A stretch of DNA of 64,000 nucleotides from Bacillus tequilensis KCTC 13622 (GCF_000507145.1 NZ_AYTO01000036.1:124001-188000), one strand, 5' to 3'. Shown: positions 29,383-37,944, counted from the stretch's first letter. Numbers and translations are program-made. The notes: a model not told the origin generated them from the letters alone.

Positions 29383-30606
29383 TTATTTATTCATAACCTC
29401 AGCTTCATTAAATTGAATGAATCTATGCTTTCTGTTTCCGATACGATACGCTGTTAAGGCAAAACAGATAGACAAAGCTGCAACTAAAAAAATTGTTCTT
29501 CCGCCAAAAAGGCTGAGGATCATGCCTCCAAGCCACGGGCCTATAAACTCGCCTACATTATAAAAATTCTGCGCCCCATAATAAGCTCCCCTCATACTGT
29601 CAGGGGCCAATTCATCCATTAATACATTCATTGATGGAAAACATAGGATTTCGCCCATCGTTAATATAAACATAGAAATACAAAAAGTAAGCCAACCGCT
29701 TGAGAAAGCAAAACCAATATTACCGATGATACAAAACCCCGTTCCCGCAGAAATCGTTGTCATTGATTTATATCTCTCAAAAAGCCGTGTTAATGGCAGC
29801 TGCAATATAATGACAGTTGCAGCATTAATGGTTATTAAAGTTGAGAAGATCTTCACGCCGTTCACGAAATCAAGGTTCAGGTACTGAAGCAAGGTACTCT
29901 CCATCTGGGAATAACTAAATAACAAGAATATCCCGCCTGCTATATAATAACGAAGAGCAACATCCTTTTTTAGCGTCTTTAAAATAAATGACAACTGAAA
30001 TTCTTTTTTTGAATTTCTTTTATGTTTCAAAAGCAGTTTATTCATCATAAAAAATAATAAAAGAGCATAACAAAGGTATACCGCGCCAGTAATCATGAAA
30101 GGGGTTCCGCTACTCACGAGTCCCAGGTATGTTCCTAGTAGCGGGCCTAGAGCACCGCCAACATTAATAGCCAGATACCGTAAAGAAAAAATACTGAGCC
30201 TCTTCTTGCTATCCGCTAATTCAACCATTAAAGCTTTCGAAACCGGCTCGAAAAAGGAATGACACAGACCGCTTAAAATATTTAACAAACTGAACCATAA
30301 TATTGTATGAACGATGCCAAAAAGAAAGAAAACAATACTCCATATAAATATGGAACATAACATAACACGTTTTCTGCCGATTCTGTCAGAAAGGGTTCCA
30401 CCAATGATTCCGCCTATCGTAGTTGCAAAATATCCTAAGCCAATAACCAATCCAATGACACCGAAACCCTCTCCTGTTTCTTGGTGGAGGTAAATAGCCA
30501 AAAATGGTGTTGTCATTGATTTTGCTGCTTTCGTGACAAGAGTTCCCACAAGCAAAAACTTAATGACCGGATGTAATCCGATAAACTCTTTTATTTGAGA
30601 GACCAC
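29383..30606 (-). CDS. rhiD: MFS exporter of the rhi cluster
   Basis: This is a 407-residue major facilitator with 12 spans and the loop signature GGTLSDRIGRKRVML near residue 70. It is of the drug-efflux (DHA1) type and probably exports the phosphonate peptide. The open frame begins with TTG at 30624, but GTG at 30606 has GGAAGG 9 bases upstream and I prefer it. Either start lies inside the end of the preceding ligase gene, giving translational coupling. Confidence 0.85.
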   Translation of the reverse strand: MVSQIKEFIGLHPVIKFLLVGTLVTKAAKSMTTPFLAIYLHQETGEGFGVIGLVIGLGYFATTIGGIIGGTLSDRIGRKRVMLCSIFIWSIVFFLFGIVHTILWFSLLNILSGLCHSFFEPVSKALMVELADSKKRLSIFSLRYLAINVGGALGPLLGTYLGLVSSGTPFMITGAVYLCYALLLFFMMNKLLLKHKRNSKKEFQLSFILKTLKKDVALRYYIAGGIFLLFSYSQMESTLLQYLNLDFVNGVKIFSTLITINAATVIILQLPLTRLFERYKSMTTISAGTGFCIIGNIGFAFSSGWLTFCISMFILTMGEILCFPSMNVLMDELAPDSMRGAYYGAQNFYNVGEFIGPWLGGMILSLFGGRTIFLVAALSICFALTAYRIGNRKHRFIQFNEAEVMNK

Positions 30607-31817
30607 GTTGATTGGCCTTCCCAAATCATATTCTCACTGCACCATGAGGCAACTTGATGAATTCTATTAATCAGTACATCTTCCGAATCTCCTTTGATTA
30701 AGTAACTTGATACCACATCTACACTAGAGGAAGCACCTTGAAAAATCTCCCCTTCTTTAGCAGATATCTTTTGCTTTGTTACCCAATTTTCAAAAGGAAT
30801 TGAAGGAACTTTGACCAGCCGCCCGTGTTTAGGAGGAATTAAAATCCATCCGTTTAACTGTTTCGGCCCTCTTTTAAGCTGTGAATCATTTGGGATATCA
30901 TAGGACAGGCCGCACTGTTTTTTCACACAAATCTCATTCAAGTCAAAACCAAATCCTTGCTGTATAGCCTCACGTATTAACCCACCTCCAGTCCGGCTGG
31001 CAATTTCGCAAAACACTAGCTTATCATCCGGAGTATGAAACACTTCCGCGTGAAAAGTAGTTGTTTTTGGAGATGGCAGCGCCTTTAGTGCTTTTTCAAC
31101 AATGTTTGTTAATCTGGAGGTCAATGGATTGTCAGCACCAAGCTGATAGCTGGCTAAAAATTGTTCCTCTTGGAAAGCCAAACATCCGTTTATATACCGA
31201 GAGGGCCAATTTAATGTCATATGTCCATCTATCAAAATCCCATCAATATGGTACATATCACCATCAACAAACGTTTCCACTTCCATATTTCCACTGAGAC
31301 CTTTAGATAGGTATTCCCTCATGTCCGATTCATTTTTCAGCACCTTTGTTCCGACAGATCCCGATCCGTCTATTGGCTTGACGACTACCGGAAAACCAAA
31401 CCGCTGTACAAAAAGGTACAGGTCAATAGAAGATTCAATTTTCTGATAATGAGGAACAGGAATCCCCGCTTCTTCCAAACACTGCTTCATTAACACTTTG
31501 TCCCGAAATAATAATGCACTCTCATAAGACTGCCCTTCCACTCCTAAATGAGTACGGAGTTTACCTGCTCTTAAAAGATCATACTCAGACATTGCAATGA
31601 TCGTATGAAATCTATATGTTTCATGTAGCTCCAGCGCTCTGATTTCAATACATCCATTAACAGGATACTCATCAAACGACTCGATCTCATCATAGTTTTT
31701 ACATTCGTTCAATCGTTCAGTTGAAGTTAGCATGACAATAGGTTCTTCTAAATCCTTCAGCCATAAATCATACGGAGATTTAGAATATGAGGTTTTATTC
31801 AGTATTAAAGTGCTAAT
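30591..31817 (-). CDS. rhiC: ATP-grasp ligase with probable ATT start (RhiC/RizB type)
   Basis: ATP-grasp peptide ligase: KPIDGSGSVGTKV near residue 160, the acid pair in FVDGDMYHIDGIL and VFCEIASRTGGGLI near 285. The first ATG in frame (31733) would remove the first beta strand of the pre-ATP-grasp domain. Upstream, the frame stays open and codes ISTLILNKTSYSKSPYDLWL, and AGGAGG stands exactly 7 bases before an ATT codon at 31817. I therefore start at ATT, giving 408 residues. It probably adds a second amino acid, as in Val-Arg-APPA. RizB from a rhizocticin producer is the likely counterpart. Confidence 0.8.
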   Translation of the reverse strand: MSTLILNKTSYSKSPYDLWLKDLEEPIVMLTSTERLNECKNYDEIESFDEYPVNGCIEIRALELHETYRFHTIIAMSEYDLLRAGKLRTHLGVEGQSYESALLFRDKVLMKQCLEEAGIPVPHYQKIESSIDLYLFVQRFGFPVVVKPIDGSGSVGTKVLKNESDMREYLSKGLSGNMEVETFVDGDMYHIDGILIDGHMTLNWPSRYINGCLAFQEEQFLASYQLGADNPLTSRLTNIVEKALKALPSPKTTTFHAEVFHTPDDKLVFCEIASRTGGGLIREAIQQGFGFDLNEICVKKQCGLSYDIPNDSQLKRGPKQLNGWILIPPKHGRLVKVPSIPFENWVTKQKISAKEGEIFQGASSSVDVVSSYLIKGDSEDVLINRIHQVASWCSENMIWEGQSTWSLK

Positions 31818-31853
31818 CGCTTTTCCTCCTCTCTTGTACTGTCTTTTGGTTCA

Positions 31854-33155
31854 TTAATGATTCTTTAATAAACCATTTAAATCATCAATTGTCTCCATCG
31901 CTGATTTTACCTTTTCAAATTGCAGCTCGACAGATTTAATACTGTTTTTAAACTTGCCGTTCAACTCTTTGCCAAAGTGATAATCATGAAGAGCCCCCGT
32001 ATCTTTTAATATATTGCCTGTTAAAATACATAAAACTGATTCATCTTTGTCTATTATCTGCTGTGATCTCAATTGACGGAGTCCTGCTATAGTAGAGGCG
32101 GAGGCAGGCTCGCAGCCTACTCCTGTTCTGTCGATTACTGCTTTTGCATCAAGAATGTCCTCGTCTGTAACAGAAACAGTGATTCCATTCGTATCTTCCA
32201 AAACCTTTTTTGCTTTTTTCCAGCTAGGAGGATTTCCTATATTCAATGCAGAAGCTCTAGTATACGGAAATGGTTCTGGATCAAGGGTTTCTTTATTTTC
32301 ACTAATCATTTGATGAAATGGACTGGCGCCCTCTGCTTGTATGATGGCTACCCGAGGTATCTTGTCTATGAAGTGTAGAGCATATAAATCACGCAGTCCT
32401 TTCCCTAAAGCCGTTGCATTGCTAAGAGCACCCCCAGGAACAATAATCCAATCAGGCAATTTCCAGTCTAGATATTGAGCTATCTCATAAATAATGCTTT
32501 TTTGGCCTTCAATTCTGAAAGGATTAATAGAATTGCATATATAAAAACCAAAATCACTGCTATACTTTTCCAAAAACTTGATACCGTCATCATAAGTTCC
32601 CGGAATACTGAATACATTTCCTCCGTAAGCGGCTGTCTGTAATACTTTATTAAATGAAATTTCTTTATTCGGTACAAAAACATAGGAGGAAGCATTTGCA
32701 AGAGAAGCATACATTCCCAATGATGAAGAAGTATTTCCAGTAGAAGTGCAAGCGTATTTTTCATAACCTAAATGTTTGCCATGTGAAACAGCAACAGTCA
32801 TCCCGTTATCCTTAAACGAACCGCTGGGATTTTCACTTTGCGCCTTTACATATACTTGTCTAACCCCTGTATATGTCGACAGCATCTCAGAGTGGTATAA
32901 CCCTGTGTTCCCTTCATATTTTGTAACGATGCTCTCAACAGGCAAGTCTGGATAGATAAGTTCTTTATATCTCCAAACTCCGCTTGCAAAAACAGACATG
33001 CGTTCAGATAGACGTTCATGAAATACATGCTTTAAAAAATCGGTATCGTAATGAGAAAAATCATGAGCAATATCTAGCAGTCCACCACAAGAACATTGAT
33101 ACTTAAAATCATCAGAAGACATTTCTTGCTCACAGTCAATACAAACTAGTTTCAT
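31854..33155 (-). CDS. rhiB: Threonine-synthase-like PLP enzyme RhiB
   Basis: This is a 433-residue fold-type II PLP enzyme. It has an N-terminal zinc-ribbon-like segment (Cys at 5, 8, 21 and 23), the Schiff-base Lys in NPSGSFKDNGM (about 113) and the phosphate-binding GGALSNATALGKG. The product APPA is (Z)-2-amino-5-phosphono-3-pentenoate, an inhibitor of threonine synthase. A ThrC-like enzyme could make its double bond by gamma-elimination of phosphate; alternatively it is a resistant ThrC. The start ATG has no good ribosome site, but a 5-codon leader frame overlaps it. Confidence 0.87.
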   Translation of the reverse strand: MKLVCIDCEQEMSSDDFKYQCSCGGLLDIAHDFSHYDTDFLKHVFHERLSERMSVFASGVWRYKELIYPDLPVESIVTKYEGNTGLYHSEMLSTYTGVRQVYVKAQSENPSGSFKDNGMTVAVSHGKHLGYEKYACTSTGNTSSSLGMYASLANASSYVFVPNKEISFNKVLQTAAYGGNVFSIPGTYDDGIKFLEKYSSDFGFYICNSINPFRIEGQKSIIYEIAQYLDWKLPDWIIVPGGALSNATALGKGLRDLYALHFIDKIPRVAIIQAEGASPFHQMISENKETLDPEPFPYTRASALNIGNPPSWKKAKKVLEDTNGITVSVTDEDILDAKAVIDRTGVGCEPASASTIAGLRQLRSQQIIDKDESVLCILTGNILKDTGALHDYHFGKELNGKFKNSIKSVELQFEKVKSAMETIDDLNGLLKNH

Positions 33156-33169
33156 ATTTTACTAGACAT
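33152..33169 (-). other. Five-codon leader cistron coupled to rhiB
   Basis: AGAGGA lies 8 bases ahead of ATG TCT AGT AAA ATA TGA (peptide MSSKI). The TGA overlaps the ATG of rhiB as ATGA. rhiB itself has in-frame stops just upstream and no Shine-Dalgarno sequence, so its translation probably depends on this leader. Confidence 0.5.
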
Positions 33170-33295
33170 TAAGCTGTCCTCTCACCACCTATAAAGTATT
33201 TATATGTGGATTTATAATAATATAGACAAATGGAAATTTCTAATATATATAATTTTTGTAATCATAAATATTTTTTATGAATGGAGAGATGAACG
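33156..33295. promoter_or_regulatory. Divergent rhiB/rhiA control region
   Basis: This 140-bp, strongly AT-rich stretch must hold both promoters and the LysR-type operator. Candidate T-N11-A dyads are many because of the base composition, and no single -35/-10 pair stands out. I give only the region. Confidence 0.5.
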
Positions 33296-34186
33296 GTGAA
33301 TCTTCATGCATTGAGACTGTTCTACACCGTAGCTGAGGAAGGAAATGTCACAGGCGCAGCAAAAAGACTAAATATAAGTCAGCCTGCTGTGACAGCTCAA
33401 ATTAAAAAACTAGAGAAAGAAATTGGACTAACTTTGCTTCACCCTAGAGGAAGAGGAGTTTTTTTAACGCAAACAGGGCTCCAGCTCGCTAAACAAGCAA
33501 AAAGATTATTCTCGCTCCAACATGAGATTGAATCCTATCTGGAACATATAAAAGATGGCTCTGTAGGAACACTGCATATCGTGACAACTAGTTTACCAGC
33601 TAATTTTTTACTTCCGAAGTGGATCAGCCGTTTTAAAGGAGAATACCCTGATGTTGATGTAGAAATTACCACAGTCAATTCAACAGAAGCCATAAATCAA
33701 CTAGTAAATTATAAAGCTGACATAGGTATTATTGGCGGAAACAGGACATTTAATAAACACATTAGCAGTTCATTATTATTGGAGGATGAAATGTTATTTA
33801 TCTCAAATAACAAACATAAATATGCAGAACAAACCATCTCGCTAGCGGAAATGGTAAAAGAACCGTTTGTTTTTCGTGAAGAAGGGAGTTTCTCTAGAGA
33901 GTTATTATTCTCTTTATGCAACCTTTTCAATGTGAATAAGCCATGTACCGGATTACAAATGAACGGACTAAATGAAACCATTAACACTGTCATAGAAGGA
34001 TATGGCGTAACATTTGTTTCTTACCTTGAAGTCAATAGATATTTATCAAGAGGAGACGTGAAAAGAATCAATGTGGAACATGTAGAGGTGACTAACCCTA
34101 TTTCGCTATGCTGGAGAAATGATGATGTCATCTCGACAACAGCATTTAATTTTATCGAACTAATAAGAAAAGATAAAATGGAATAA
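33296..34186 (+). CDS. rhiA: LysR-type regulator RhiA
   Basis: This is a 296-residue LTTR. The N-terminal winged HTH (MNLHALRLFYTVAEEGNVTGAAKRL, split as residues 1-20 plus the recognition helix ISQPAVTAQIKKLE) is followed by a periplasmic-binding-like effector domain. GTG at 33296 follows GGAGAG. It reads away from the operon, the standard LTTR layout, and probably activates it in response to a pathway metabolite. The letter follows the order in which the aldolase is the seventh gene. Confidence 0.87.
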   Translation: MNLHALRLFYTVAEEGNVTGAAKRLNISQPAVTAQIKKLEKEIGLTLLHPRGRGVFLTQTGLQLAKQAKRLFSLQHEIESYLEHIKDGSVGTLHIVTTSLPANFLLPKWISRFKGEYPDVDVEITTVNSTEAINQLVNYKADIGIIGGNRTFNKHISSSLLLEDEMLFISNNKHKYAEQTISLAEMVKEPFVFREEGSFSRELLFSLCNLFNVNKPCTGLQMNGLNETINTVIEGYGVTFVSYLEVNRYLSRGDVKRINVEHVEVTNPISLCWRNDDVISTTAFNFIELIRKDKME

Positions 34187-34283
34187 TATTATCTCTTTAT
34201 TATAAAGAACGCATGTTATTTTTATGAAATCAATTTCAAAAGAGATAAAGACTTTCTAGCATTTATATATTTTCTTCGTGTCA

Positions 34284-34320
34284 AAAAACCCCTTTTATAT
34301 CTATTCTAAGGGGTTTATAG
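34284..34320 (+). terminator. Terminator after rhiA
   Basis: AACCCCTT / AAGGGGTT stem with a 13-base loop, then TATAGTTT. The T-run is weak. Confidence 0.6.
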
Positions 34321-34323
34321 TTT

Positions 34324-34690
34324 ATCATTTTTTTAATTGAAATGAGTTCCTGTTTTATCTGTTTTTAAATGGTACGCCTTATGAAGCAGCCGGCTATCCT
34401 CCATAATCTTTAACCCGAGCCCCTCACCTTCCTCGCCTGTTGTACTGCCCCCTCATCTCATAAGCAGATGCAGCAATCCCCGATCCGGCTATAAACAAAC
34501 GTACCTTTCCCGCTTCACATTCCTCTTTTTACCGTCAACATCGACTGCTGTGCCTTTTTCTTTAAAAGTGATGCTCCCTTATTTAATAGATAATAAAAAC
34601 GGAGAGGGTAATGGATACAAGTAAAACCAAAGCAATCAGGCTGTCAAAAACGATCTTTAGAACTTTTCATATAATGCTCCCCTCTCGTGA
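34324..34690 (-). pseudogene. Remnant of a sensor-kinase-like gene at the island edge
   Basis: On the minus strand a frame ending at about 34335 encodes TTGEEGEGLGLKIMEDSRLL followed by a short tail. This is a histidine-kinase G2 box (GxGLGLxI) with the usual continuation. The same frame upstream is broken by TAG and TGA. Further up, GGGGAGC plus ATG begins MKSSK and, after a frame change, a membrane span (DSLIALVLLVSITLSVFII). I read this as the two ends of a decayed membrane kinase. In 168 a two-component pair (ybdJ/ybdK) lies beside skfH, so this may be its ruin. Confidence 0.45.
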
Positions 34691-34722
34691 TACGGAAAGG
34701 TGTACATATGAGCATGGCGCAT

Positions 34723-34752
34723 TAAAAAACCTTCCCGCTCATAGGAAGGATC
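34723..34752 (-). terminator. Terminator of the skf operon
   Basis: ATCCTTCC / GGGAAGG stem with a 7-base loop and six Ts on the minus strand, about 55 bases below skfH. Confidence 0.8.
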
Positions 34753-34804
34753 GTTTAATCATAGTATTAACCGTTTGTCGTACATACTTATAAGACGGAA
34801 AAAT

Positions 34805-35230
34805 TCACAAGTCTTGAACCTTTTTTACCATCTTACCCCAACCGATGTCTCCCATCGTTTTAGCTACGACCTGACCGTATTGACTTATTAGACAAAAGCT
34901 AGGAATACCTTGTATATGACAACTTGTGACGATATCATAGTTTTGGTCTAATACTATCGGAATAGATATTCCCCTATCAAGAGCGTACGTCGAGACAACC
35001 TCCACAGATTTCTCTTCTTCTATATAAGGGACATGTACTCCGATTACTTTCACATTCATATCCTTTTTATCTTGAAGGACTTTGTCAGTTAATTGGTGAC
35101 AGTTTGGACAGCTCATTGACCAAAAATAAAGAAGATGATATGTGTCACTTGGAAATATCAAATCATTCTGTGATTGATTCAACCAGGGTAAATGACTTGG
35201 CCATTCATTCATTATTTGTTCAGGTTTCAT
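34805..35230 (-). CDS. skfH: Thioredoxin-like protein SkfH
   Basis: This 141-residue thioredoxin-fold (TlpA/ResA-like) protein has the active-site pair CPNC (WSMSCPNCHQL, about residues 36-39) and cis-Pro in GIPSFCLI. It has no signal peptide. In the skf operon it may assist redox handling of the cysteines of the sactipeptide or of the maturation enzyme. Eight residues of hydrophobic character at YHLLYFWS begin the fold. It is the last gene, 5 bases after skfG. Confidence 0.85.
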   Translation of the reverse strand: MKPEQIMNEWPSHLPWLNQSQNDLIFPSDTYHLLYFWSMSCPNCHQLTDKVLQDKKDMNVKVIGVHVPYIEEEKSVEVVSTYALDRGISIPIVLDQNYDIVTSCHIQGIPSFCLISQYGQVVAKTMGDIGWGKMVKKVQDL

Positions 35231-35235
35231 CCTTT

Positions 35236-35781
35236 CTAATCCCCCTTATCTTTCAGCTGAAAAGCAATCAGCTTTCCCAATGCCTCTTCAGCCGCAAACG
35301 GAGCAACCATCCCTGAAGGATGTTCATGCTCATGTTTCAGGCATTCATACATCTTCGGTTCAATACGAGACGGATCGATCCATGCAATACACCATGACGC
35401 CCAAAAGCATGATTCCCCTTCATTTTCTTGAGCGATTTTAATGACAAAGGGCAGACTGGGCTTCCCGATTCTCATTAGCGAAATAGCTGCAGCCATTCGA
35501 GTATCTTCGGCATGACTTTTTAATAAACGTGACAGCTCCTCCGCTGCTTCACTCGCATCTTCCCCAAACTCGCCTAAAACAGCCGCAGCGATATTCCGCA
35601 AAGCGCCTTCCTCTTTTAAGGCCTCAACCAAAACAGGTATCGCATCTTTTCCTGATTTCTTTAGCTCCCCTATCGCTTGAACAATTGTGATCTCATTTGT
35701 ATGTGCCAAATTCTGAACAGATAACGACAATTCATCACCATTTGAATTCATAAAAGAGCCCCTCTCCTCGTTAAAAAGCAA
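35236..35781 (-). CDS. skfG: HEAT-repeat protein SkfG
   Basis: The 181-residue protein has alternating helices typical of HEAT/PBS-lyase repeats (AIPVLVEALKEEGALRNIAA, AAEELSRLLKSHAEDTRMAA, SLPFVIKIAQENEGESC). Such repeats bind other proteins. It belongs to the skf operon between the ABC permease and the thioredoxin-like protein, and its exact role is not known. The start may lie ten codons downstream at MNSNGDELS, which has GAGGGGC upstream. Confidence 0.8.
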   Translation of the reverse strand: MLFNEERGSFMNSNGDELSLSVQNLAHTNEITIVQAIGELKKSGKDAIPVLVEALKEEGALRNIAAAVLGEFGEDASEAAEELSRLLKSHAEDTRMAAAISLMRIGKPSLPFVIKIAQENEGESCFWASWCIAWIDPSRIEPKMYECLKHEHEHPSGMVAPFAAEEALGKLIAFQLKDKGD

Positions 35782-35796
35782 TAATTCTACAATCCA

Positions 35797-37212
35797 CTAT
35801 CTGAAACGATAAAACAGGCACCAACAAAGGCTCCCTATACAGACGACCACCACTAATGTATACCAGCCAGCAGTCAATAAATGAATGACATACAAACAAA
35901 TGCCGCTCAGCCCTAACGCCATAAAAAATGACTTGTAGTATTGAGGCAATGAAAGCTTAAAATCATTTCGGTTTGTATTGGTAAAAGCAAACAGTCTTAT
36001 TGTCATGAACCATATATATATCCCTAAGCCATATATATACCAATAAACTAAATTCTCAACCCCCATGAAAGCAATAGAGACACAGTAAAGAATAAACAAC
36101 CAGACTGTATTCGTCAGTTCTAGAATCATGATTTTCCCCAAAAGTGCACCAGGGAATAAATGAAGGGCACCTGATTGCGAATGCCTGACTATTCCTGAAT
36201 AATAAGAACTCAACATGACTGCCGAGACGACGAGAAAGAAGAGAAGATAAAACCATTCTGGATATATAAAAATGACGACATAAAAGACGCAGCCCATCAT
36301 GACGGTATGAATGCTATGAAAAAATAAATGTTTTTTCATGAGCAACAGTTCCAACCACAGAAATGACCAAATACCATTTAGACTTTGTAGTCCCCACCAA
36401 GTTGTCCTTGGTTTCTGCATAATTTGCCCTGATCCAAATTGACGTTCTTGAAACTCCTCCCAGAATTCAGCTTCCTTCACCAACGATTCCTTCATTTCTA
36501 CCTGGCTGCTCGTAAAAGAAATTGTCATAAAAGAAACCGCAATGATCCCAATAAATACAGCCGCATACAATGGTGACAATGTCTTAAACACTACACCTGC
36601 ACCACTAATAAAACGACCAATATCCTCCCACAGCCCAGGTGAAGGTTGTAGAAAGTAGAGTTGAAAAAGACATATAGAGTAAATACCTAGCATTAAAAGA
36701 AAGACTGAAATGTATATCCTTTTCATTTTCTTCACTGTTCTGGCACATGAGACTGACATCAACCATACTTCAGCGATAAAAAAGAGCCCTACAAAAATTA
36801 TGGATCTGCCTATTAAATTGATATGCTCACCCAACAGAAGAACAATCACTAGATTACTGAATATGGCTGAGATGATCCAAAGCAAAGCCTTCCAAGTGAC
36901 ACTGAAAAATAAAACACTATACACAACTTTTGAAAAAGATGTTGGAGTGCCATACAGCCACATGATATCAGCCATCTGACTTGGCAATCGATTGGAGAAA
37001 AGTCCAAATGCCGTATAAAGGATAAAAACACCTGTAAGCACCCAACCAGTAAGACTCATATCCCATATTGCAGATCTTGAAACAAAACTTACTTGAAATC
37101 CGGTGGCTCCAACAAAAAGGAGCATGATCAGAAAAGGCATTCTTTTTTCCTGACCTTGATTAACAAAACGCCTTTTTGACTGAAGCCATAAAAAAGAAAT
37201 GATATTATTCAT
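35797..37212 (-). CDS. skfF: ABC transporter permease SkfF
   Basis: This is a 471-residue integral membrane protein with about 10-12 spans, the permease partner of SkfE. Together they are thought to export SKF and give immunity to it. The ATG at 37212 overlaps skfE by 8 bases and is preceded by AGGGGA. The version I remember for 168 starts 24 codons later (MPFLIMLLF); the extra N-terminal stretch SFLWLQSKRRFV looks like the cytoplasmic helix common in such permeases. Confidence 0.87.
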   Translation of the reverse strand: MNNIISFLWLQSKRRFVNQGQEKRMPFLIMLLFVGATGFQVSFVSRSAIWDMSLTGWVLTGVFILYTAFGLFSNRLPSQMADIMWLYGTPTSFSKVVYSVLFFSVTWKALLWIISAIFSNLVIVLLLGEHINLIGRSIIFVGLFFIAEVWLMSVSCARTVKKMKRIYISVFLLMLGIYSICLFQLYFLQPSPGLWEDIGRFISGAGVVFKTLSPLYAAVFIGIIAVSFMTISFTSSQVEMKESLVKEAEFWEEFQERQFGSGQIMQKPRTTWWGLQSLNGIWSFLWLELLLMKKHLFFHSIHTVMMGCVFYVVIFIYPEWFYLLFFLVVSAVMLSSYYSGIVRHSQSGALHLFPGALLGKIMILELTNTVWLFILYCVSIAFMGVENLVYWYIYGLGIYIWFMTIRLFAFTNTNRNDFKLSLPQYYKSFFMALGLSGICLYVIHLLTAGWYTLVVVVCIGSLCWCLFYRFR

Positions 37213-37927
37213 CTGACCATTCCCCTAGAAGACGAATCACTTCTTTTCTCCATTCCGATTGTTCCTCTTTGAATTGAGGAACAGACAAACTCTTCATAAG
37301 TTCCCCATCTCGAATTAATAACACTCTGTCTGCTGTCTCTAATACAAACTCAAGACTATGAGTTGACACAAATGCTGCGCAGCCTTGATCAGTCTTGGCC
37401 TTTAACCAGTTTGAGAGCCACTGTTTTGATGGAATATCGAGACCTACAGTCGGCTCATCCAATATATAAAGCAAGGCATCCTGAACTATTGCCCCCGCTA
37501 AGACAACCCGCTGCTTCTGGCCTCTTGACAGCTGACCACACAATTCATCTGCTTTCTCCTCCAAGTGTACTTCCTTCAATGCATCATAAACCCGTTCTTT
37601 TAAATCCTTTTTATCTTGATGGAATCCTCTTGCCCTGAACTGAATATGTTCAGCAGCTGTTAATGTCGGGTACAGGTAAGGCTGATCCGGAATGAGCGCT
37701 ACTTTTTTTTGAACATTTACATGGCCCGGAGGAGAACCATCGATGAGAATATTTCCTTTATCTGGTTTGTAAAGCCCCGTCAAACATCGAATTGTCGTAG
37801 TTTTTCCAGCTCCATTTGGTCCTAATAGCGCCACAATTTCTCCTCGCTGAATTGAGAAAGACAAATGTTCAATCCCATCACCATTCCGGTAGCACTTGCT
37901 TAAATCTTGCACTTGCATTAATTGCAT
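37205..37927 (-). CDS. skfE: ABC transporter ATP-binding protein SkfE
   Basis: This 240-residue ABC ATPase has Walker A GPNGAGKTTT (about 37), the signature LSRGQKQR (about 135), Walker B LLYILDEPT (about 155) and the H-loop in VSTHSLE. AGGAGAAGATTTG precedes ATG 37927. It supplies energy to SkfF for export of, and self-protection from, the killing factor. Confidence 0.93.
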   Translation of the reverse strand: MQLMQVQDLSKCYRNGDGIEHLSFSIQRGEIVALLGPNGAGKTTTIRCLTGLYKPDKGNILIDGSPPGHVNVQKKVALIPDQPYLYPTLTAAEHIQFRARGFHQDKKDLKERVYDALKEVHLEEKADELCGQLSRGQKQRVVLAGAIVQDALLYILDEPTVGLDIPSKQWLSNWLKAKTDQGCAAFVSTHSLEFVLETADRVLLIRDGELMKSLSVPQFKEEQSEWRKEVIRLLGEWSDE

Positions 37928-37944
37928 CAAATCTTCTCCTAATA

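Noticed and set aside
34611-34793. 60-codon plus-strand frame beside skfH
   Set aside because: It lies antisense to the kinase remnant and the skf terminator and has no supporting features beyond a chance GGAGAGGG.
21033-34804. Island ends as integrase/att or IS-mediated insertion
   Set aside because: I looked for direct repeats, tRNA genes, integrase or transposase fragments at both ends and found none.
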